Shown: in pieces, positions 1 through 5,887 of the stretch
Layout of the letters: every line of letters begins with the position of its first letter
Numbering within the stretch: position 1 is the first letter of the stretch
Origin: Pseudomonadota bacterium
GTDB taxonomy: Bacteria > Pseudomonadota > Alphaproteobacteria > Caulobacterales > Caulobacteraceae
Assembly (NCBI GenBank): GCA_023445955.1
Contig: JAEXJH010000698.1
Span: 1-9,055, forward strand
Direction: 5' to 3'
DNA length: 9,055 nucleotides
Position numbers and translations under genes: made by a program
The notes under the pieces: generated by a model
Databases searched by the model: none
Told to the model about the DNA's origin: nothing
The model's input: only the letters and a program-made list of their open reading frames with translations

Positions 1-512
1 CAGTAGGGTCGCCAGGCCCCGCCGGCGCTCTCCAGGCCAGCCAGGGCCATCCAGGGACCGACGACGCCGCCCAGCGAGCCGATCGTGAAATAGATCCCGA
101 ACGGCAGGGCCCTCTTCTTGAACAGCATCGACAGCAGGTGCGTGCCCGGGATCAGCGCCATCATCTGATAGCCGACGCCCAGCAGCGCCGTGCCTGTCAG
201 ATAGACCGGCAGGCCCTGGGCCATTGTCAAACAGAGGAAGCCGGCGATCATTACGGCCGAACCGACGATGATCGTGGCCCGGACGCCGATCTTGCGGATC
301 AGCAGGGCCGGCAGCCACGACGAGCCGCCGCAGAACGCCCCTAGCAGGGTGAAACCCAGAAACGCCGAAGCAAAGCTCCAGTGCTGGTCCTTGATCATGG
401 CCGGCAACACCACGCCCAGCGACGAGAACGTCGAGGCGGTGATCAGGAACAGCAGAAGGGAAAGAGCGCCCAGGAGGGTCCAGGAACGCCATTGGATCGT
501 CGACATCGCCAT
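1..512 (-). CDS. MFS permease, N-terminal part (cut by window edge)
   Basis: This partial inner-membrane permease of the major facilitator superfamily has about 170 residues visible, with no stop before the left edge. The translation starts MAMSTIQWRSWTLLGALSLL and gives about five hydrophobic segments. Segment 1 continues into TFSSLGVVLPAMIKD, and a later stretch reads ALLGVGYQMMALIPG. A basic loop with FKKRALPFGIY follows, as in the MFS loop between TM4 and TM5. The TFSSLGVVLPAM stretch resembles monocarboxylate/oxalate-formate type MFS proteins, but substrate cannot be read from it. A GGAGG at 517-521 precedes the ATG at 512 by 4 bases. A second in-frame ATG at 506 would have a 10-base spacing, so either could be used. 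It lies 56 bases after the receptor gene 569-2983 with only a hairpin between them, so co-transcription is likely and this is probably the inner-membrane step for that receptor's ligand. MFS membership is firm; the substrate is unknown. Confidence 0.85.
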   Translation of the reverse strand, partial: MAMSTIQWRSWTLLGALSLLLFLITASTFSSLGVVLPAMIKDQHWSFASAFLGFTLLGAFCGGSSWLPALLIRKIGVRATIIVGSAVMIAGFLCLTMAQGLPVYLTGTALLGVGYQMMALIPGTHLLSMLFKKRALPFGIYFTIGSLGGVVGPWMALAGLESAGGAWRPY

Positions 513-530
513 CGAGCCTCCATGCAAGCT

Positions 531-560
531 CGCGGCGCGTCCCTCGCGGGGCGCGCCGCG
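531..560 (-). other. Intercistronic hairpin with GCGA loop
   Basis: On the minus strand a perfect 9-bp stem, CGCGGCGCG (552-560) with CGCGCCGCG (531-539), encloses one C/A mismatch, a further CCC/GGG stem and a GCGA tetraloop of the GNRA type. It sits between the receptor stop (569) and the ribosome-binding site of the next MFS gene. No T-run follows, so it looks more like an mRNA-stabilising or expression-balancing element than a full terminator. Partial termination is possible. The function is inferred. Confidence 0.6.
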
Positions 561-568
561 CGGGGGAA

Positions 569-2983
569 CTAGAATTTACGGGCCAGGGTCACGCGCCACT
601 CGCGGCCCTTGCTGGGCAGCGCGCCGAGGTTGGCGTAGCTGTCCGCATCGGGCGTGAAGTAGAGCTTGTCGAACAGGTTATCGACGTTGAGCGTGGCCGT
701 GTACGGACCGTATTCGTAATAGACGCTGCCGCTGGCCACCCAGTAGGCGGGATAGGTCACGGCGTTCTGGACGGTGCCCGAGGTCTTGGTCACGTGGGTC
801 ACGCCGAACGTGCCGCCGGCCTTGCCCCACTCATGTTCGTCGCTGGTGTAGGCGCCGTACAAGCTGACCACCGACTTCGGGATCAGGGTGTAGTCGTAGT
901 CGCCCGAGCGGCCCGGCAGGCTGCTGAACGCCCACACCACATAGGTGCCGCCATAGGCCTGCGCGCCCGCCACGCCGGCGGTGTAGGCCGGGATGTACTG
1001 GAACGAGTTGTCCGGCCCCTTCACCGTCGTGTGCTGGGTGTTGCCCGAGAAGGTGAAGCTGAAGTTCTCGCTGGCCAGCCAGCGCACTTCCAGTTCCACG
1101 CCCTTGGCCCGCGTGCCGGTCGGCGTGCCGGTGATGCCGGTCAGTTGGGTGCGGTTCTGCTCGTAACCCGCCAGCGAACCGACCAGCGTGCCCTTCAGCC
1201 ACTGGAACTTCAGGCCGGCTTCGGTCAGGTCGCTGTTCGACAGCCAGGCGTTGCTCGGGTCGGCCACCAGGCCCGGCGCGATGTCGCCCGCCTGGCTCAT
1301 CTCCAGAGCCGAAGCCTTGGCGTAGGTGATGTAGGGCATGACGCCGGCCGGCGCCTTGTAGGTCAGGCTGGCGCTGTAGGTGAACTTGCCCTTGCTGGCC
1401 TTCTGCTGGCCAGCGATCTGGTAGCTGAGGAAGCCGGTGTCCTGCGACTTGACGTCATAGTCGTCGTAGCGGCCGCCCAGCATCAGGTTCAGGCGTTCGC
1501 CCGCCTTGATGTCGGTCATCGCGAAGACGCCCGCCTGGGTCCAGGTGCTGCGGTTGTCGTTCTCCCACTGCAGACCCTGCACGCCCGCGCCGGTCTCGGT
1601 CGAGAACGGGCTGTCGATGATGTCGGTCGGTGTCGCGCCGAAGCTGATGTCGCGACGGTCCAGGGCGATCACGCCGCTGTTGTAGCTTTCGCGGCGACGG
1701 CCCTTGAAGCTGCGATACGACGCGCCCACGAACGACTTCGAGGTGAAGATCCCCGTGTCGTAGGCGAAGTTGTAGGTCGCGCGCGCTTCCCAAACCTTGC
1801 TGTCGAACCAGGCCGGATAGCCATAGCTGACGAAGCGCTTGTTCTCCTGGTCATCGTAGAACAGCTGCAGTTTCAGCGAGCTGTCGGGCGTCAGTTCCTT
1901 GGCCAGATCGTAGTAGAAGGTGTTGGTGCGGGTCTTCGAGAAGTCGGCGCCGCTGATGTAGACGGTGCGCGGATCCAGCTTCGTCGTGCCGACGCCGACG
2001 TCCAGCGTGTGCAAGGCGTTGCTGTCCGGATAGCCGTAATAGGCCAGGTACATGGCGCTGCCGTACGGATAGAACCCGATCTCGTTCGGCGTTAGACGGC
2101 CGTTGCCGTCGGTGTCCTTCAGCGTGGTGTCGCGACCGGTGATGTAGGTCTGGTTGTCGATCAGCGACTGGGTCAGGCGGTTCCAGCCCGGCGTCTGAAC
2201 ATCGCCGTCCGAGTGGTAGTACATGCCGCCGAACGCGGTGGTCCAGCCGTTGCCCAGGTCGAAGTCGGACGAGGCTTCCAGCGTCTGACGACGCGGATAG
2301 ATGCCCTTGTAATAGCTGTGGCTGTCCTCGACTTCGCCATACAGATAGACGCCGCCGGTGACCGAACCGAAGTTGGCCGGCAGGCCCAGCTGGGCCGTGG
2401 CGTTCTTCTTGTTGTACGAGCCGTAGGTCAGGGTGACCTCGGCCGTCGGCTCCGTCAGATAGCCGCCCTCGTTCTTGCCCGACTTCGGAATGAAGTTGAG
2501 CATGCCGCCCACCTTGCCCGAGCCGTAGATCGGGGTCGGCGGACCGCGCACGATCTGGATCTGGTCGGCCGCGCCGATCGGGGTCGAATAGGTCCCCCGG
2601 TTCTCGATGCGCTTGAAGCCGCGGAAGTAGTTCTCGGCCAGCGTGCCGCGAATGTTCAGCGCGCCAGGCACGCCATAGAAGCTGGCCGTGTAGGTGCCGG
2701 GCGAGACGGCGGTCAGGCCGTCGATCGTCTCGATACCGTAGCGCTGCAGCGTCAGGTCGCTGACGAAGCTGGCCGAGCGCGGCGTCTCCAGCAATGGCTT
2801 GTCGATGCCGAAGACGGTGTTGTTGGGCTGCTTTTCCAGCAGCCCCGCCTTGTCACGCGCCTTGACGATCACCTCGTCGACCGTGTCGGACGACTGGGTG
2901 GTTTCGTCAGCGAAAGCAGCCTGCGTCTGCGCCAGCAGGACTAGGGCGGAACAACCCGCCATCAGTAGCCGATAGGTCGACAT
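569..2983 (-). CDS. TonB-dependent receptor, siderophore-receptor type
   Basis: This outer-membrane active transporter has 804 residues from the chosen start and ends at TAG 569-571. ATG 2983 is preferred because GAGG (2989-2992) lies 5 bases upstream and the signal peptide MSTYRLLMAGCSALVLLAQT then begins at residue 1, with likely cleavage after AFA (about residue 25). In-frame GTG 3013 and ATG 3004 would only add ten odd residues. A TonB-box-like DEVIVKA (about 36-42) is followed by a plug domain to about residue 170. The plug contains ETPRSASFVSD, a YGIETIDGL stretch, LNIRG, IQIVRGPPTPIYGSG and GGMLNFIPKSG, the usual signature of FecA/FhuA-like siderophore receptors. The remainder is a barrel ending in the classic terminal phenylalanine, VTLARKF. 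Residues 290-301 form an EF-hand-like loop within a Tyr-rich region. The only cysteine is in the signal peptide. The ligand is unknown: receptors of this type also import non-iron solutes, and the neighbouring MFS gene and absence of siderophore genes leave that open. Confidence 0.93.
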   Translation of the reverse strand: MSTYRLLMAGCSALVLLAQTQAAFADETTQSSDTVDEVIVKARDKAGLLEKQPNNTVFGIDKPLLETPRSASFVSDLTLQRYGIETIDGLTAVSPGTYTASFYGVPGALNIRGTLAENYFRGFKRIENRGTYSTPIGAADQIQIVRGPPTPIYGSGKVGGMLNFIPKSGKNEGGYLTEPTAEVTLTYGSYNKKNATAQLGLPANFGSVTGGVYLYGEVEDSHSYYKGIYPRRQTLEASSDFDLGNGWTTAFGGMYYHSDGDVQTPGWNRLTQSLIDNQTYITGRDTTLKDTDGNGRLTPNEIGFYPYGSAMYLAYYGYPDSNALHTLDVGVGTTKLDPRTVYISGADFSKTRTNTFYYDLAKELTPDSSLKLQLFYDDQENKRFVSYGYPAWFDSKVWEARATYNFAYDTGIFTSKSFVGASYRSFKGRRRESYNSGVIALDRRDISFGATPTDIIDSPFSTETGAGVQGLQWENDNRSTWTQAGVFAMTDIKAGERLNLMLGGRYDDYDVKSQDTGFLSYQIAGQQKASKGKFTYSASLTYKAPAGVMPYITYAKASALEMSQAGDIAPGLVADPSNAWLSNSDLTEAGLKFQWLKGTLVGSLAGYEQNRTQLTGITGTPTGTRAKGVELEVRWLASENFSFTFSGNTQHTTVKGPDNSFQYIPAYTAGVAGAQAYGGTYVVWAFSSLPGRSGDYDYTLIPKSVVSLYGAYTSDEHEWGKAGGTFGVTHVTKTSGTVQNAVTYPAYWVASGSVYYEYGPYTATLNVDNLFDKLYFTPDADSYANLGALPSKGREWRVTLARKF

Positions 2984-3011
2984 GCGGTCCTCATACGAGG
3001 CCATCGCGCCC

Positions 3012-3026
3012 ACCGCCTGCGGCGGT
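3012..3026 (-). other. Small leader hairpin before receptor start
   Basis: ACCGCC and GGCGGT form a perfect 6-bp stem with a 3-base loop, about 30 bases upstream of the receptor ATG at 2983. It overlaps the possible -10 element at 3025-3030 by two bases. If transcribed it would sit just before the ribosome-binding site. Its role is unknown, and short GC-rich hairpins are common in such genomes. Confidence 0.4.
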
Positions 3027-3036
3027 TATCCCCAGG

Positions 3037-3048
3037 TCGAGGCCTCGA
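3037..3048. promoter_or_regulatory. Perfect 12-bp palindrome, candidate operator
   Basis: TCGAGGCCTCGA is a perfect 12-bp palindrome 54-65 bases upstream of the receptor ATG. It falls inside the spacer of the tentative promoter (TCGTTT / GATAAC), a classic place for a repressor site. An even, symmetric GC-centred palindrome is compatible with a LacI-family operator, but the central step is GC rather than the CG most common in that family. Binding by the local regulator is unproven. Confidence 0.35.
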
Positions 3049-3092
3049 AACGATCATCCGTCAGCGGAGGCCCGCAGCGAGCATCGGCGCCT

Positions 3093-3112
3093 GACATTTC
3101 ACTGAAAATGTC
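3093..3112. promoter_or_regulatory. AT-rich 7-bp inverted repeat, candidate operator
   Basis: GACATTT (3093-3099) and AAATGTC (3106-3112) are exact inverted repeats separated by six bases. The AT-rich arms stand out in GC-rich surroundings. The centre is about 120 bases upstream of the receptor start at 2983, outside any supported gene. A 20-bp dyad of this form fits a dimeric regulator; which one cannot be told from the sequence. It could also act as an upstream activator site. Confidence 0.4.
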
Positions 3113-3352
3113 GCGCTCGCATGGATGTTGTGCCTCGACCGCCTGTAAAAGCCGCGCGATGCCGCAGAAATTTGCCTGAGGGCGAACCACAGGCCCCTCA
3201 AATGCGTCCATGATCTGGGCCATCCCGGCGAGCGAGGCGGAACAGGCCTGTCCGAGGGTCGCCGCATGCTCACGCCCTCAGCCAAATAGAGAATCTCGAC
3301 GGCCGCTCCAGCCGCCTGCTTACGCCCGCGCCTCAGGCCTAGAGCAGAGCGG

Positions 3353-3385
3353 GATCGCCGCCGGCGACTCCGGCCGGCGGCGATC
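3353..3385 (-). terminator. Strong hairpin terminator after ACS permease
   Basis: GATCGCCGCCGGC (3353-3365) pairs perfectly over 13 bp with GCCGGCGGCGATC (3373-3385) around a 7-base loop. It begins 9 bases after the permease stop codon (3395-3397). The sequence after it on the minus strand is CCGCTCTGCTCTAG, pyrimidine-rich but without a clean T-run. The position and strength of the stem make a transcription terminator the best reading. Confidence 0.75.
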
Positions 3386-3394
3386 TGCCAGCGC

Positions 3395-4684
3395 TCAGCC
3401 TTGCGCCGGCCGACCGAGTTTCCGCATGGCGTAGAAGATCAGCAGGCTCGTCACCAGCAGCACGGCGGCCAGGGCCAGCATCGGCGCCAGGTTGCTGCCG
3501 GTAGCGTCGCGCACCATCGGCACCAGGTTCTGGGCGATGAAGCCCCCCAGGTTGCCGATCGCGTTGATCGCCGCGATCCCGGCCGCCGCGCGCGGACCGC
3601 TGAGGAAGCTGGGCGGCAGGCTCCAGAACACCGGCTGGGCGGCGAAGATGGCCGGGGCGGCGATGCACAGGGCGGCGAACTTCAGCACGGGTCCAGGCAA
3701 GACCACGCTCAGCACCAGGCACAGCGCGCCCAGCAGGACCGGTCCGGCGATGTGCCAGGCGCTGGCTCCATGACGCGCGGCATGGCGTGGCACGGCCCAC
3801 AGCGCCACGGCGACCATCAGCCAGGGGATGACGTTGATCAGGCCGTTGGTGGTGTTGGAGACCCCGAACGACTTGACGATGGTCGGCAGCCAGTAGCTCA
3901 GGCCATAGGCGCCGAGCGGCATGCCGATATAGAGGCCGGCCAGCAGCAGCACGCGCGGATCGAAGATCGCCTTCCAGGCGCCGCGATGGTCGTCGGCGAC
4001 CCCGCCACGCTCTGTGTCGAGCACCTTGGCCAGCCAGGCCTTCTGATCGTCGGGCAGCCACTTGGCGTGGGCGGGACCGTTCGGAAGCTTCCACAGCACG
4101 TAGGGCGTCAGCAAAACGGCCGGCGCGCCGGTGGCCAGGAACACCCATTGCCAACCGGCGAGGCCTGCGAGGCCGTCCAGGTCCAGCAACAGGCCGCCCA
4201 CCACCGCGCCGACGGCGTTGGCGATGGCGCTGGCGATCATGAACAAACCGACCATCCGCGCCCGGTGCGACTGCGGGTACCAGAGCGTCAGGACGTAGAG
4301 CACGCCGGGGAAGAACCCGGCCTCGGTCACCCCCAGCAGGAAGCGCAGGACGTAGAACATCGTGGCGTTCTGGGTGAAGCCCAGCGCCAGGGTGACCAGA
4401 CCCCAGGTGAACATGATCCGCGCGAACCACACCCGCGCGCCGACCTTGGCCAGGATCAGGTTCGACGGGGCCTCGAACAGGAAGTAGCCGATGAAAAACA
4501 GAGACGCGCCAAGGCCATAGGCGGCTTCGCTCAGACCCAGCGCCTGGACCATGTCCAGCTTGGCGTAGGAGACGTTCTGCCGATCGATATAGGCGATCAG
4601 ATACATCAGGCAGAACAGCGGCATCAGCCGCGCGGTCACCCGCCGGACGGTGGCGCGTTCCATGTCGGAAATCGGCTCAGGCAT
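3395..4684 (-). CDS. MFS permease, anion:cation symporter (ACS) type
   Basis: This 429-residue inner-membrane secondary transporter has the usual length and layout: six segments to about residue 200, a cytoplasmic loop (about 201-240), then six more. Hallmarks of the ACS family are YIDRQNVSYAKL in TM1 (32-43), FEAPSNLILAKVGAR (70-84), WFARIMFTWGL (86-96), RFLLGVTEAGFFPGVLYVL (114-132), the signature loop YPQSHRARMVGLF (136-148) and GNLGGFIAQ (377-385). The family carries organic and sugar acids such as hexuronates, galactonate, tartrate, phthalate and hydroxyphenylacetate by proton symport; the substrate here cannot be chosen. ATG 4684 is favoured because AGAGG (4692-4696) sits 7 bases upstream. 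It overlaps the LacI-family gene's end by 8 bases, so the two are translationally coupled. An in-frame start at 4729 would lie deeper in the regulator and is unlikely. It is probably autoregulated through the upstream regulator, and is followed by a hairpin terminator. Confidence 0.92.
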   Translation of the reverse strand: MPEPISDMERATVRRVTARLMPLFCLMYLIAYIDRQNVSYAKLDMVQALGLSEAAYGLGASLFFIGYFLFEAPSNLILAKVGARVWFARIMFTWGLVTLALGFTQNATMFYVLRFLLGVTEAGFFPGVLYVLTLWYPQSHRARMVGLFMIASAIANAVGAVVGGLLLDLDGLAGLAGWQWVFLATGAPAVLLTPYVLWKLPNGPAHAKWLPDDQKAWLAKVLDTERGGVADDHRGAWKAIFDPRVLLLAGLYIGMPLGAYGLSYWLPTIVKSFGVSNTTNGLINVIPWLMVAVALWAVPRHAARHGASAWHIAGPVLLGALCLVLSVVLPGPVLKFAALCIAAPAIFAAQPVFWSLPPSFLSGPRAAAGIAAINAIGNLGGFIAQNLVPMVRDATGSNLAPMLALAAVLLVTSLLIFYAMRKLGRPAQG

Positions 4685-5732
4685 GCGGTGGCCTCTTGTC
4701 GGCGGTCGGTGGCGACGCGGTGGAGTCACGCTCGATCAGGGCGTGATCCAGCACATGGTCGGCATAGGGTTGCGAAGGCTCGGTTGCGCGCAGCACCTGC
4801 AGCAGCCGGCCCAGGGCGACAGCCGCCATCTGGCGGACAGGCTGGCGGACGGTGGTCAGCGGCGGCCATAGCGTGGTGGCCACGGTGGTGTCGTCGAACC
4901 CGACCACGGTCAGGTCACCCGGGACGTCCAGATGGCGGCGGTGGGCGACCGAGACTGCGGCGGCGGCCATGTCGTCATTGCTGGCGAAGATCGCGGTGGG
5001 CCGCTGGTCGCCATCCAGTAGCGCCTCGGCGGCGCGCAGGCCGGAGTCGTAGGTGAAGGCGCCCTGGGCCAGGACGAGTTCGGCGCCCTCGACCGCCGCG
5101 ATCGCCGCCCGTGCGCCGTCCAGGCGCTCGGCGCTGGCGGTCTGGTTGGGGTTGCCGATGATGAAGCCGATCCGGCGATGGCCCAGGTCCAGCAGATGGC
5201 GCGTCATGGCCTGGCTGGCCTGGCGGTCATCGATCCGGACATTGATCGCCTCGCGGGCCGGTCGGCCGGCGGCGACCACGGCGACAGGCAGGCTGGCGGC
5301 GCGCAGGGCGTTGAGAACCGCGGCGGACTCGCCCAGTGGCGGGGCCAGGACCACCCCGTGGACGCCGCCGCTCAACAAGGGCTGCAAGTCTTCCTGCGAG
5401 GGGGCCTCGCCGTCCTTGCCCCGGACCAGGATCAACCGCGCGCCGGCGCTGCTGGCCTCCTCGAACACGCCGACCAGGAAGTCGCTCATGAAGGCGGCGC
5501 TGGGGTTGGAATAGACGACGCCGATCCGCAGCTCGCCGGCCATGACCAGGTTGCGGGCCGCCTGGTTGGGCTGGAAGTTGAGGTCGCGGATGGCGTCCAG
5601 CACCGCCCGGCGCGTGTCGTCCCGAACCTTGGCGCCGTCGTTGATGACCCGCGAGACGGTCATGCGTGAGACGCCCGCCCGCTGAGCAACATCGGCCATG
5701 GTCGCGTCTCGGACGCGCTCGACCCGGTTCAT
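4677..5732 (-). CDS. LacI-family transcriptional regulator
   Basis: This DNA-binding repressor of 351 residues has the usual family length. The N-terminal helix-turn-helix is TMADVAQRAGVSRMTVSRVI (11-30), with Arg-Met at the two main recognition-helix positions. The hinge helix is QPNQAARNLV (54-63), and the usual step into the ligand-binding core follows (ELRIGVVYSNP, 67-77). The periplasmic-binding-protein-like core carries GHRRIGFI, FASNDDMAAAAV (249-260), VPGDLTVVGFDD (270-281) and PPLTTVRQPV (290-299), all standard LacI landmarks. The effector is presumably a small sugar or acid, not identified. ATG 5732 is used. An alternative ATG at 5699 lacks a visible ribosome-binding site, and a longer frame to 5816 would run through the upstream terminator. 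The end overlaps the ACS permease by 8 bases. Such regulators usually repress their own operon and nearby transporter genes, so control of one or both receptors is likely but inferred. Confidence 0.94.
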   Translation of the reverse strand: MNRVERVRDATMADVAQRAGVSRMTVSRVINDGAKVRDDTRRAVLDAIRDLNFQPNQAARNLVMAGELRIGVVYSNPSAAFMSDFLVGVFEEASSAGARLILVRGKDGEAPSQEDLQPLLSGGVHGVVLAPPLGESAAVLNALRAASLPVAVVAAGRPAREAINVRIDDRQASQAMTRHLLDLGHRRIGFIIGNPNQTASAERLDGARAAIAAVEGAELVLAQGAFTYDSGLRAAEALLDGDQRPTAIFASNDDMAAAAVSVAHRRHLDVPGDLTVVGFDDTTVATTLWPPLTTVRQPVRQMAAVALGRLLQVLRATEPSQPYADHVLDHALIERDSTASPPTADKRPPHA

Positions 5733-5795
5733 CTCGTCACCAGAACTGTCATTCGAACTCGATCTCCCGCGCCCGCAGGCCGCGACCCGTAGCGC
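5733..5795 (-). promoter_or_regulatory. Short promoter region of the regulator operon
   Basis: Only 63 bases lie between the terminator of the large receptor and the regulator start, so the promoter of the regulator-permease operon must be here unless read-through supplies it. No clear -35/-10 pair is visible. The region contains TTCGAA at 5752-5757 and, on the plus strand, TCGAACTCGAT at 5753-5763, loosely similar to sequences in front of both receptors. The ribosome-binding site is weak (GGTGACGAG just before the ATG). Confidence 0.35.
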
Positions 5796-5847
5796 AAAGA
5801 AAGACGCCCGAGCCACGGTGCGGCGCTTGGCCGATCCGGGCTCGGGC
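5796..5847 (-). terminator. Intrinsic terminator of the large receptor gene
   Basis: On the minus strand GCCCGAGCC (5839-5847) pairs perfectly with GGCTCGGGC (5806-5814). The loop can fold further through CGG/CCG, with one bulged T, and CGGC/GCCG. The tail is GTCTTTCTTT (5796-5805). The stem plus T-rich tail is a textbook intrinsic terminator 40 bases after the receptor stop. It separates the receptor transcript from the regulator operon. Confidence 0.85.
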
Positions 5848-5887
5848 TAGACCGCCTTAGGGGAAGGAAGAGGCGGGGGAACCGTGA

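Larger units (their letters stand above)
2984..3352 (-). promoter_or_regulatory. Non-coding leader/promoter region of receptor gene
   Basis: About 370 bases without a credible gene separate the ACS permease terminator from the receptor start. Short open frames here lack ribosome-binding sites and recognisable protein character. The region is less GC-rich in patches (around 3095-3110, 3146-3150, 3168-3173 and 3283-3291) and holds several inverted repeats, listed separately. A possible -10 element GATAAC lies at 3025-3030 on the minus strand, with TCGTTT 17 bases upstream as a poor -35. This would give a leader of about 35 bases but is weakly supported. A perfect 10-bp palindrome ACAGGCCTGT lies at 3242-3251. 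No convincing Fur box was seen. Confidence 0.5.

Noticed and set aside
794..2095. Long plus-strand open frame opposite the siderophore-type receptor
   Set aside because: Arg/Ala/Gly/Val-rich low-complexity translation with no domain; an antisense shadow of a high-GC gene with clear homology features on the minus strand.
2945..2956. Possible lipoprotein lipobox (LMAGC) in the siderophore-type receptor signal peptide
   Set aside because: The hydrophobic core continues after the cysteine and a good AFA cleavage site follows; barrel receptors are not lipoproteins.
3026..3285. Small minus-strand open frames (65 and 74 codons) in the intergenic region
   Set aside because: No good ribosome-binding site, no hydrophobic or domain pattern, and they overlap each other in different frames; region treated as regulatory.
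2984..3352. Fur box controlling the siderophore-like receptor
   Set aside because: No match to the alternating AT-rich Fur consensus was seen; the only AT-rich dyad (3093-3112) has a different form.
3401..5056. 551-codon plus-strand open frame opposite the permease and regulator
   Set aside because: Rich in Gln/Arg/Gly/His with no recognisable fold; it spans two genuine minus-strand genes and is explained by their codon bias.
5733..5816. Extended N-terminus for the LacI-family regulator starting at 5816
   Set aside because: It would place 28 odd residues before the DNA-binding domain and run through the terminator at 5796-5847; the start at 5732 matches the family.
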